Positions 18,390-27,736 of a stretch of DNA of 28,874 nt are shown piece after piece (positions within the stretch are counted from its first letter, which is position 1; each line of letters starts with the position of its first letter). The translations under genes and the position numbers were made by a program. The notes under the pieces are model-generated. The model worked only from the letters and a program-made list of their open reading frames with translations, had not been told where the DNA came from and made no database searches. The DNA comes from Russula earlei (taxonomy: Eukaryota; Basidiomycota; Agaricomycetes; Russulales; Russulaceae): positions 1 through 28,874 of the forward strand of contig JAGFNK010000632.1 in NCBI GenBank assembly GCA_025769875.1. The letters run 5' to 3'.

Positions 18390-20790
18390 TGGGCTCCTGT
18401 TGCTCTGGGACAGAAACCTCTATAACTTTGGTGAGTTCTCCTGAGGATACAATCCACTTGACCACTACAGTTGGTGTGAGGTCTGTTACAGTCCTTGTTC
18501 CAGTGCCCTTTGGTGTTACAGTGTTTGCAAACGTGTTGTCATTTTTGGAGCTGATGACGCTGTGCTTTAGTCATACGTGCAGGGGTGAGAGGGGTGTTGG
18601 GGGTGCTAGCATCATCAGAGAACATTTGAGGGAAGTGGGAAGGTGACCCCATGGTGGTGTTGTTCTGGGACTGGTCAACAACACAAGGGAGGTACTCGAG
18701 GGGGGGGGGTTAAGGAGAGAGGGGGACGAGTGGGTAGTGGAGGGGAAGGGGGGGTGGATGGTTCTTTCAACTTCTCAATCCTGTCATAGCTTCCCGCTAA
18801 TGAGTAAAATGGTCCAGTGTTATGAGTGAGGCCCCCATCGGTCATCAGGTTGTCGAGTTGGTGACAGACTCGGATGGAGGTGTTATTGGCTCGAAGGAAG
18901 CTGCGGATAGCGGCGGTTTCTTTGGTGTGGGACTGAATCTCATGGAGTCAATCAGCGAGCTGTCCTTGAAGGACACTTAGGGCCCCTTGGATGGAGGCGT
19001 GCTTGCCCTCTAAAACTTTTAGCTGGAAAGAGCTGGTGCGGAGGCGGTAGACATCAGCAAGATCACCAGGATCATGGAGGTTCTCAAGGGCCTGAGCGAC
19101 ATCAAAATGGAAAGGGTGGTCCTCAATTAAGAGGTGGAGGTCAGAGGCAGTGGTGGCAGGATGGGGGGCAGAGACAACAGGCCGAGCTATGAGCTTTTCT
19201 CCATAAGCAGGTTCTCCTCGACCCATAGTTCCTAGAAGCATGGGTTAGTCATTGTACAAAGCAACATGTAAGTATGGTAATAGGCGTCGTCGCCCATTAA
19301 CGTTAATGTAAAAAGGGGGAATATGTATATAGGGTTCATAAACAAACTAAGGGGGGCCAGGGTGAGTGGGGTCTGCTTCAGTTGGGGTCAGTGAGGGCGT
19401 TCCTTCTCAGATGGCTAGGGGGTTGAGGGTGGCGGCAAGGTCTTGGAGTTTGGCCTCGTCAGGGATGATGAACGTGCGTTGGTCGATGATGTGTTGTATA
19501 ACCTCGGGTGAAAGAGGCTCTTGTTTAATAGTGAGGGAAGGGGTAAGGATGGGTAAGTGAGACGAAGGGGGAGCTGGGGAGGACATGGGAGTATTGTAAG
19601 CAGAAGTAGTGTGTTCGTGGTGCTGTTACGAACCAAGGCCAAGTCCTGGCCGAAGATTGTCCTACTTTACTCAAGAAAAAACCTCTCTCACTTTGCATTG
19701 CCGACTCCCTTCCATTTTCTGGGCTATCCCTCCTGCGGTACAAGATATTGCTATTGCAAAGACACTATAACACGACCAGGCACCAGTTTCCTAATCGGGT
19801 AATCATCGCGTGGCAGCCACATGGCCACTCAGCCACCATGGACCCGAAACAGCAGCACAAACTCTTAGAAACTGTTGCATAAATCATCTGACGTCATCAA
19901 GGCTCCAATGACATCATGGCTGACTGAGCGACTCCACAGTGACCTCATAGGCTCACTAAGCGCTCCACAGTGACATCATAATGATGTCATCGCTCCACAA
20001 TGATCAGTAATGCGCTCAGTAAGCCTGAAAGTTGACACAAGCAAGTTTATGCCTCTGTAGTCCTATTGGATGGTACCAAAGAGTCTAGAATAGTCCCAGT
20101 ACTTTGTAATCGACCCTGTATACTGTATATAAGCCCCAATGAAGCATGGCAGTCGTCAGACTGTCCATTTGTGATACTCTCATCTTCCTGGGTACTCCCC
20201 TGCGACCGCTCAGTCTAAAGATTCCCCTCGCTCCCAAGGTACTCTTCAACGACCGCCTTGTTTAAAGTCCCCTCGCTACACTGGCCTCCAGCCTTCGCCT
20301 TTGTCTCTTGCAACACCTACCAGTCCCTATCTGGTACCTCCTCGTCGTTTGGCTCGTCCTCTTGTTCAATGCCGCCTTCGCCGCGTATCGTCTGTTCCGA
20401 CCCTTGCCCACCTGCTCCTGAGTCCTTAGTGATCAGCAGTACGTGTCTTGACAGGTGCCAGGCTGACCACTCTGAGGGAGTGGGGGTATTTATGGAGGCT
20501 GATCATATAATGTGATTCCATACCAAATCTGTAAGTACTGCTCTTTGTATGGATAAATGAAACTCTGAAAACCGGGGGTCCATCATGAGGAGCTGAAAGC
20601 CACAGAAGTCGCCCAGGCAGAGAATTCCGGAAAAGAGTTGTTCCCTGGCAGCTATATTGAAGATAGTATGTCTGCGGTCAGGGATAGTGGGGTCATTACC
20701 TGAGTAGGAAGGGGGGTTATGTGAATTAACTCAGGGAAGTAATGTACGTTGCTGTATCGTAAGTCCTTGGAACTGATGTTCCAAGCTGTC
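18390..20790 (-). pseudogene. Extra frame 3' of integrase, with coiled coil and zinc knuckle
   Basis: The pol frame continues after the chromodomain (NDPTIPDRRHTIFNIAAREQ at 20697-20638). Across the LTR-A insertion it rejoins in phase at TSD ggtgc and runs on as MSSPAPPSSHLPILTPSLTI (19586) and DVAQALENLHDPGDLADVYR (19100s), a heptad-like helical stretch. A frame change follows near the G10 run (18700-18709). Then comes a second CCHC zinc knuckle, CKHCNTKGHWNKDC, at 18488-18529. Stops inside (TGA, TAG, TAA) are of the kind C-to-T change makes from CGA, CAG, TGG or CAA. It could be a C-terminal extension of pol or a separate third ORF. I recognise no described family. A zinc knuckle suggests nucleic acid binding. 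Confidence 0.6.
19624..20453 (+). mobile_element. Solo LTR-A with TSD ggtgc inside the Gypsy element
   Basis: 830 bp from TGTTACGAACC to GTGTCTTGACA, with ggtgc at 19619-19623 and 20454-20458. The sense strand is plus, opposite to its host element. It has an intact TGACGTCA at 19889-19896, further TGACATCA/TGATGTCA copies to about 19990, and a TATATAAG box at 20125-20132. It interrupts the extra 3' reading frame without changing its phase once one ggtgc copy is removed. Confidence 0.95.
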
Positions 20791-20799
20791 TAGGTTTTC

Positions 20800-22170
20800 A
20801 TCAGAGTGATGAGATTCTGTAGGATCAGAGTTAGTGGTTGACATAGCCCAGAGTTTGGTAGGTTGTCGCAGATGAAAGATAGTGATGGCATCTTGGGCAT
20901 TTTTAAGGTTCGAGAGGGGTTCCTAGGTGTCCTCTGCCGTGGAATATCCTTTCCACCAAACTCTGTACTGGAGCTGGTTTCTATGGAGGCATTGGGCGGT
21001 AATTTTTTTGACCTTGTATTCTCCCGAGAGAAGGTCAGGGGGAGGTTCAGGGAAGTTAGGGCCATGTTTGGTTGTTTCGGTGACCAGGGAAAGAAGGGAG
21101 GCATGAAACACATTATGGATACTCCATTGGGGAGGAAGGCGAAGTTGGTAGATGACATGGGAAATGTTTTTGGTGATGACAGAAGGTCCGAACCATTTGG
21201 GGCGGAACTTCTGAAACTGATGGGGGGTTTTTAGGTTAGTTCCTTCCAACCTGACCTTTTGTCCTTCTTCAAACCCTTTGAACTTAGTTTCTTTTACCCA
21301 GCTAGTCTGTGCCTTTTTCATTGCTTCTTGAGCTGATTCCCACATGTCTTTCAGGGCCTGGAGTCGTTCTTGAATTCCTGGGAACTTTGATTTTAGTTGG
21401 GTACCAAGCCCTCGTGGGTTGAAGCCAATGAGCAATTCGTAGGGGGTTCGTTTGGTGGTTGTGGATTTATGAGCGTTAAAGTGATACTGAGCTATGGGGA
21501 GCCGGTGTACCCATTCTTCTTGTTTTTCTCCAGTGTAGATGCGGAGATACATTTCTAGAGTTTGATTGGTCCTTTCAGATTGTCCATTGGTTTGAGGGTG
21601 ATAGGCAGTACTTAGATTCTGGTTGATCCTCGGAATTTTAGAGACTTCCTTGAATAGGTCAGAGGTAAATCGAGAGTCACAATCGGAGATGATTTTGGAA
21701 GGGACCCCAGTCCAAGGGAAGGCATATCATAAGAATAGTTTGGCCATTTCTAGGGTTCCCATGTCCTTACAGCACGGTATGAATATTGCTGCTTTGGTAG
21801 AATCATGATCAGTGATGGTTATGATGGTGTTGTTCCCTTCTGACAATGGGAGGTTGACAATCCAGTCAATTGCTATGGTTTTGAATGGTTTCTGAAACTC
21901 AGGGGGAATTGGGTGAATTGGGGGATGAGTGGGGTGCGTGGATGATTTGTTGGCCTGACAGGTGGCGCAACCCCAAATGTAGTCTCAGATAAAATAACCC
22001 ATTTTGGGCCACCAGAAGGATTCTTGGATTGAATACAAGGTTCAGGCGTTTCCTGTGTGTCCCCCAAGAATACTGTCATGATACATGTGTAAAATCTTTC
22101 GTAGTAGGGGTTCTTGATATGGTACGACCAATTTTCCATCTTTGAGCAGTGTGCCTTCTTCTTCCTGGAG
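20800..22170 (-). pseudogene. Gypsy integrase with C-terminal chromodomain
   Basis: Integrase joins the cDNA to the chromosome. In one continuous frame it shows an HHCC zinc-binding start (H..H near 22080, CATCQ near 21965). The core has D in IDWIVNLP (21865-21867), D in SDCDSRFTS (near 21678) and E in NGQSERTNQTLE (21574-21576), the D,D-35-E set. The GPY-like region HKSTTTKRTPYELLIG and a chromodomain with QYRVWWKGYSTAED (20934-20975) follow. Chromodomains steer integration to histone-marked chromatin. Stops: TGA before DYIWGC, TAG in the chromodomain where W is expected, and TGA after QQRTLLP. One frame change near 22190 separates it from RNase H. Confidence 0.9.
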
Positions 22171-22333
22171 GCCGTGTTTGACCTTTCACATGAGAAGATC
22201 TGATGGTCAGGTCTTTTTGCTCCTATAGTACTTGTTCATACAGATCTTCAGTGTTGAGTGTGCAAATAAAAAATTTGTCGGGGAGTGCTGTGATGTTTTG
22301 GTTGTCTCCTGACCCATCATTGTGGTCCAGTCA

Positions 22334-23700
22334 TCATGAGAGAGAATCTGCATGGTTGGAAATTCCTGGTTTGTGATGGATTTCAAAGTGGTAATCTGCG
22401 AGTGTTGAGATATATCCGACAATCCTTCGGTTGATTTTGTGAGGAAGTTGATAGTGAGCTAGGTTGGCATGGTCTGTGAAGATTTTGATGGGGTGTTTAG
22501 TCCCAACTGATAGGTATCGCCAGTGTTGAAGTGCGATGATTAGGGCCAGGAACTCCCTATCCCAAACCGGGTAGTTCCTTTCTGCTTCATTGAATGCGTG
22601 TGACATATTCCCGATCATCTTCCTTTTCCCTCTTGGGTCCTTTTGGGAGAGAATCGCTCCAGTGGCAAACTGTGAGGCATCAGTTTCTAGTTTGTATGGG
22701 AGGTCTGGGTTGGCAGTGTAAAGTTCAGGGTTGTCGCAGACTGTGGATATTAAGGTTTCCAGGGCGGTAGTCGCTTCTGGGGTCCAGTTGAAGGGGGTTC
22801 CCTTCTTGATGGTGGAAAAAATGGGGCAAGCAATTTTAGCGAAGTCTCGGATGAACAGTTGTTGGTAGTTGAGGGCCCCCATGATTTTTTGTACCTGTTT
22901 CAAGTTATTCGGGGGTCTCAGCCAATTTTTAAGGCTGTTCATTTTGACTGGGTCAATCTTGAGGGTCCCTTGGTTGATTCGGAAACCCAAGAAGTTGATT
23001 TTGCGTTGTTCGAAAGCACATTTTGATGCTTTTAAAAAATAGGAGTCTCTTTCGAGTAGGTCAAGGAATTCATGTGTAATTTGTTTGTGAAGGTGCTCTT
23101 CCCCTAAACCTGTGGCTATTGCCATGTCCTCTAGGTAGTTACAGGTGTTTTCAGGGTACTTGAGGAGCCAAGGTCGGAGGGTGTGGTTCATTGCTCATTG
23201 GAAGGCTGCTGGGGCGTTGGTGAAGCCAAAGCCCATTACCATGGGGACAAATGTGCCAAATTGGGTTTTGAAGGCCCCCTTGTGCCAGTCTTCTGGATGG
23301 ATCAGGATGTTATTATAACCAGCTCTGACATCAAATTTGCTAAAGGTGGTTTTGCCCCTTAGGCGGTGCAATTGTTCTTCCATGTTTGGTAGGGCATGAT
23401 AATCTGGGATGGTGGTGTTATTGAGTTTGCTGTAGTCAACTACCATTCTTGGGGTGGTGCCATCTTTCTTTTGGACAAAGAAGACAGGAGATACGAAGTC
23501 TGAGATGCCATCCTTGATGAAGCCTTTGGCCAGGTCTTCCTGTGTCTGTCTTGACAGTTCTTGTTTTTCATTCTGGGGGAGAGGGTAGGTTCGACAAACA
23601 AGGAATTTGGGGGCGTCTGGTTTCAGGGTGATTCTAAAGTTGAGTTCTCCTCAACTGGGTGGGAGTCATTTGGCCGCTTCTTCTGAGAAGACTTTTTGGT
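22334..23700 (-). pseudogene. Gypsy reverse transcriptase and RNase H
   Basis: It makes the cDNA and degrades the RNA strand. Motifs in order: RMVVDYSKLNN, TTFSKFDVRAGYNNI (first catalytic Asp), FGTFVPMVMGFGFTNAPAAF, the active-site box, and KASKCAF..INFLGF. RNase H then gives YKLETDASQFATGAILSQ, HAFNEAERNYPVWDREFLALI and FTDHANL, ending KPGISNHADSLS before TGA TGA. The active-site box reads YLED (23126-23137) where YxDD is the rule. A TGA (23195-23197) breaks FQ/AMN where R is usual. Apart from stops the frame has no indel over about 1.1 kb. The upstream start is lost in the LTR-A insertion at 23762. Confidence 0.92.
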
Positions 23701-23761
23701 GCCATAAGTATTCAGGGGGAATGGTTGTTGATCTTATTTGTGTGACTTGGATCTTTGGCGG

Positions 23762-24596
23762 TGTTACAAACCAAGGCCAGGTCCTGGCTGTAGATTGTCC
23801 TATTTCACTCAAGAGAGACCTCTCTCACTTTGCATTACCGACTCCCTTCCATTTTCTGGGCTATCCCTCCTGCGGTACAAGATATCACTATTGCAAAGGC
23901 ACTATAACACGACCAGGTACCCATTTCCTAATCGGGTAATCATCGCGTGGCAGCCACATGGCCACCCAGCCACCAAGGACCTGAAACAGCGGCACAAACT
24001 CTTAAGAAGCTGTTGCATAAATCATCTGATGTCATCAAGGCTCCAATGACATCATGGCTGACTGAGCGACTCCACAGTGACCTCATAGGCTCACTAAGCG
24101 CTCCACAGTGACATCATAATGATGTCATCGCTCCACAGTGATCAGTAATGCGCTCAGTAAGCCTGAAACTTGACACAAGCAAGTTTACGCCTCTGTAGTC
24201 CTATTGGATGATACCAAAGAGTCTAGAAGAGTCCCAGTTCTTTGTAATCGACCCTGTACACTGTACTGTATATAAGCCCCAATGAAGCATGGCAGTCGTC
24301 AGACTGTCCATTTGTGATACTCTCATCTTCCTGGGTACTCCCCTGCAACTGCTCAGTCTAAAGATTCCCCTCGCTTCCAAGGTACTCTTCAACGACCGCC
24401 TTGTTTAAAGTCCCCTCGCTACACTGGCCTCCAGCCTTCACCTTTGTCTCTTGCAACACCTACCAGTCCCCATCTGGTACCTCCTCGTCATTTGGCTTGT
24501 CCTCCTGTTCAATGCCGCCTTCGCTGTGTATCATCTGTTCCGACCCTTGCCCACCTGCTCCTGAGTCCTTAGTGATCAGCAGTACGTGTCTTGACA
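23762..24596 (+). mobile_element. Solo LTR-A with TSD ggcgg inside the Gypsy element
   Basis: 835 bp from TGTTACAAACC to GTGTCTTGACA, with ggcgg at 23757-23761 and 24597-24601. It lies between the protease and reverse transcriptase. It is almost the same as the copy at 19624 apart from scattered single changes and a small extra tact repeat near the TATA box (24264-24273). The two insertions therefore probably belong to one wave. Confidence 0.95.
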
Positions 24597-24601
24597 GGCG
24601 G

Positions 24602-25060
24602 GTTTGTTCGGGATATGGGGGTGAGAAGGACCCCTAAATAGTTCCTAAGACAACCAGTACTCCAATTAACAAGGGGATTTATTGCCTTTAAGAAAGGATA
24701 TCCGAGGATCATTCTATCTTCTCCTAAATTGGTGACATAGAAGGTGAGAAGTCGAGTGGTGAGTCCATGACATACAGCCATGTGGGCATAATGGGTTAGC
24801 GCTCCTCCTTGGTTGTTAGTGCCATCCACATTGATGATGGGTCTGGGGGTTCTGAGGGTTCGAAGTGGGATTTGTAACTTTCCCACAATTCCTTGGCTAA
24901 TGAAATTTTCCATTGCTCCACTGTCTAGGAGCGCTTGGCCAGTCTTTCCATTTGTTGTGATCATAAAGGGCACTTTCATTGAGTTTTCTTTATGTTGGAC
25001 AATGGTATCTATTTGGGCCTTAGTACTGACTGTTGTACCTTGGCCTAGAGAAAATCCTCT
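24602..25060 (-). pseudogene. Gypsy aspartic protease
   Basis: It cleaves the gag-pol polyprotein. It shows ALLDSGAMENFIS, with the DSG catalytic triplet at 24917-24925, and later DRMILGYPFLKAINPLVNW, the usual C-terminal ILG..fL..hNP..dW pattern of retropepsins. It is in a different frame from the gag zinc knuckle, as in elements with a gag-pol frameshift, although decay could also explain it. Its C-terminal side is cut off by the LTR-A at 23762-24596. Confidence 0.85.
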
Positions 25061-25099
25061 TTAAGGATGAGGTCCCACAGTTTGGCTCTATCCTCTGTT

Positions 25100-26540
25100 G
25101 GCAATGATTTCATGCATGCTACCATAGTGGAGGCTTCTTCCTCCTTGGGTGGTTCTGGGGTTGGTTCGGTAGTACGTGCTTTGGAAGTGGTAAGGGTCGT
25201 GTTTTTGGGGCATTCTTAGCTGAGGTGGCCTTTCTCCCAGCAACGGAAGCAATGCCCTTCTTTTGCCAGTTGTTTCCTTTCTTCTTCAGTAAGTTTCTTA
25301 AAGTTGGACTTGGCGGCGTCCACTTGCATTCGGTCAGAGTGATGAGGTTTGTGTTCCAAGGAGGAGTGTGTAGTTTTTCCTTTAAGTTTCTCCCTGATGG
25401 TGATGAATCATTGATGTTGTCTTCTGGCCTCCTCCTTCCATTCTTGAAGAGTGGTGGGCCAGACATCTCTGTTTAAAATTGCACAGTAGAGTCCAATCTT
25501 TAGGCCATTTTTGAAACTCTCAATAGTGATAACAACCGTTTCTGGCCACCCAGTTTTGTTCAGAAGTTGCTCAAAGGTGGAGATGTAATCGTCAAGGGAG
25601 TCCTTCATTACATGTTTAACAAGAGCTGCTTGGGCATCTTTCTCCTGCAGTGTTGGTGAACTTGAATGTGAAGTCCGTGACAAAGTCATTCCATAATGCT
25701 TCATCCAGTCTGTTAACAGGGTTTTGGGCCCTGTTTACCTTTTCCCTGAGTGCAGTTGCCTATGAGTTGACCCATTCTTCGACCTTTTCTCCTTGAATGT
25801 AGGAGAGGGCCAGCATTGTTTGTTTGAAAGGGGAAACCATTACTGCTTTGTCGTCATTGAGGCCCCAGTACAAGTTAAATTCCATGATGAAACATTTTGT
25901 TTTGTTCCTTTCCCCTGTGAAGGCTGTGGGTTCTTTACCGCTGAGGGACCCATTAGTACCTTGTCGTGCTGGGGCAGCTGCTTGTGGGGTGATGACTGGG
26001 GGGGGTTGGGCGGCCATATGAGGGGCCTGAGCAGCGGCTTGGGGCAGGGCTGCCATAATAGGTTCAGGGGGGTCCTGTATTTCGAGTTCTGGGGTTTTGA
26101 TGAATTCCTGGTTTTCAGGGAGGTCCTCTGGTTCTATCGCAGGGGATTCAAAGGGTGTCTGAGTTTCGACGGTGTTTTCTGGTTCAGGGGGATTGCCTTC
26201 TGTGGTAGAGGCTTCTGCTTCTGAAGGTGGTTCATAGAGGGGATCGTTTTCCCTCCAGTAGCCTAGTCCAAGGCTGTTTCTGATGAGTTCTAGGTCTTGG
26301 TGAGTGTAGAGCTGTCCTCTTCTAAGTTGTAGCTCGAACCAATGATTGTTAATGAATTTGACTGGTAGTTCTTCATTGTTTTCAGTGGTGATGTAACAAA
26401 GGAAGGTGTGGAAGCTGTCCCAAGTGGCAGTTCCTACAACGTGTTCGGGAAGGTCTGGGGAGGGTCTGGGTTGGACACGGATCTAACAGTTTGATGGTAG
26501 TTCAAGGTTGATCTCCAGAATGGAGTAAGGAAAGCTTAGC
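25100..26540 (-). pseudogene. Gypsy gag with zinc knuckle
   Basis: It is the structural protein that packages the RNA. The N-terminal part can be read right from the 5' LTR: ILEINLELPSNC, stop, then HVVGTATWDSFHTFLCYITT and an acidic proline-rich stretch (26060-26260). The capsid starts near MAALPQAAAQAPHMAAQ (26056), with AFTGERNKTKCFIMEFNLYW and later YISTFEQLLNKTGW. The zinc knuckle CFRCWEKGHLS-stop-EC lies at 25210-25251; its spacing is intact but a TAA has replaced the residue before E. One frame change lies near 25660. Several stops make it non-coding today. Confidence 0.85.
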
Positions 26541-26543
26541 TTG
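26532..26543 (-). promoter_or_regulatory. Primer binding site, likely self-priming
   Basis: Directly after the 5' LTR the sense strand reads caagctaagctt. Eleven of these bases (aagctaagctt) are the exact reverse complement of aagcttagctt in the LTR (26874-26884), which lies about 34 nt downstream of the TATTTAAG box (26911-26918), where the RNA should start. This is the arrangement by which Tf1/sushi-type elements prime from their own mRNA 5' end. The strand is that of the element. Confidence 0.6.
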
Positions 26544-27135
26544 TGTTACAGCATCGTGGCCATAAGAGCATTAGCTCAAGGTTTGGTGGGGCCAAGTCCT
26601 GGTGACTTGGTTCAAGGGTTCAATGGGGGCTGGCTCAAAGAGACCAGATCAAAGGTTTAGCATCTCAAGGTTGAGTCAGATAATGACTCAGTCTGCAGAC
26701 AGAGTCAATCTCCTGGTTTCACAGAAGAGGAGGACGATGAGAGAGAGGCAGAGGAGAAAGAGGAACACAAAGGTTCCTTGAATTATGCTCAGGTCAAGCA
26801 GAGTATAGGCCAGCACAGGCAAGTTGTGATTGAGAGAGAGTACAGGGCAAGGGATGCGACAGGAAATGGGACAAAGCTAAGCTTGGGGCATTCCCCAACT
26901 TCTACAGGTGCTTAAATACTGTATCTAGCGAGGCTGTACAGTACCATATGCAGAACAATAGATAATACTAACCAGTAGCAAAAGGAGCTCAAACAATAGG
27001 TGAAACACAACAAGTGAAACAATAAGAGGCCATCAATATCAAGGGATGAAATGGTAACCAAGGGGACGAGGGTAAAAGGTAGGGAACAATAAGAAGTGTT
27101 TCAGGGATGAACCAAAAGAGGGGTAGATCATAACA
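26544..27135 (-). repeat. 5' LTR (LTR-C) of the Gypsy element
   Basis: It pairs with 17707-18298. On the minus strand it carries TATTTAAG (26911-26918) and, 34 nt on, the presumed RNA start (about 26884). A TGACTCA motif lies at 26684-26690. The RNA start estimate comes from spacing only. Confidence 0.93.
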
Positions 27136-27660
27136 CCATCACCTCTGAATAGACAGCAGCAGCAACAGCAGCAACACAGCTGACCCTTGGCAACACCACG
27201 AGGCATGATGATGCATTCAACACACTGTGAGCACACCTCATCCCCTCCCTGCTTTCAACACACCACACCCACGTTCAACATGTTCAACACACCACAAGGC
27301 TCAGACTCAGACAATGACATGTCACACACTCAATCATCCTCACACACAGATCCCATACCTGTACAGGAGATACAGCAACAGAAGGAACATAGTCACATAC
27401 TGCAGAGCACATAGATAATAAACTATGCATTCATATCTGTAGTATGTAGCACACTGCACTGCAATAATATAATGTTACATTATTATAAATGCATGGTCTG
27501 GACTGGTTATAAACTGGTCTGACTGGTCCAGTGACTGTGGGGCAACTGCAACAGACCAGTCTATGAAACATAACTGACTGGTCTATGAAATTCATCATGA
27601 ACTGGGCCGGGCCGGTTTCCGGAAGGTCACATGGTGTCATAGTGGGGAGAGTACGGCGGT
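27136..27660. other. Target DNA right of the Gypsy element, no clear gene
   Basis: An imperfect CAG/CAA run lies at 27154-27180. A plus-strand frame ends NMFNTPQGSDSDNDMSHTQS...HILQST at 27412; it looks like a natural Ser/Gln-rich C-terminus and could be the tail of the gene split by the Gypsy insertion. From 27485 to 27560 the motif actggtct recurs. No RNA gene is seen. The composition is AT-rich and CpG-poor up to about 27,600 and then changes sharply. Confidence 0.35.
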
Positions 27661-27736
27661 TCCCACAGTGTGAGCAGTGATGACAGTTCTATTCGTGAGT
27701 TAGGATACACCAAGTGGCGAGCGAAGACAAAACCAT

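Larger units (their letters stand above)
17707..27135 (-). mobile_element. Ty3/Gypsy chromovirus, full length, TSD ccatc
   Basis: The two 592-bp LTR-C copies (17707-18298 and 26544-27135) are in direct orientation. The 5-bp repeat ccatc flanks the whole unit (17702-17706 and 27136-27140). Domain order on the minus strand is gag, protease, reverse transcriptase, RNase H, integrase, chromodomain, then a long 3' frame. This is the Ty3 order with a chromodomain (chromovirus). By eye the LTRs differ at about 26 of 592 positions, so the copy is not recent. Two younger solo LTR-A sit inside it. Without them the element is about 7.8 kb. Many in-frame stops make it non-functional. Confidence 0.95.

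Noticed and set aside
20258..20515. Open frame MFKVPSLHWPPAFAF..., repeated at 24401 and on the minus strand at 15589 and 564
   Set aside because: It lies in U5 of every LTR-A copy and changes length as freely as the DNA does. No domain is visible and the copies show no codon-level constraint, so it is a by-product of LTR similarity.
20863..21234. Plus-strand frame MSQMKDSDGILGIF... over the integrase/chromodomain
   Set aside because: It is antisense to the integrase and chromodomain coding sequence.
25793..26224. Plus-strand frame MNVGEGQHCLFERGN... over gag
   Set aside because: It is antisense to the Gypsy gag, with Phe/Gly-rich composition that reflects the Pro/Gln-rich gag strand.
27039..27236. 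Minus-strand frame with a run of eight cysteines
   Set aside because: The cysteines come from the complement of the CAG/CAA run at 27154-27180, and the rest is LTR sequence.
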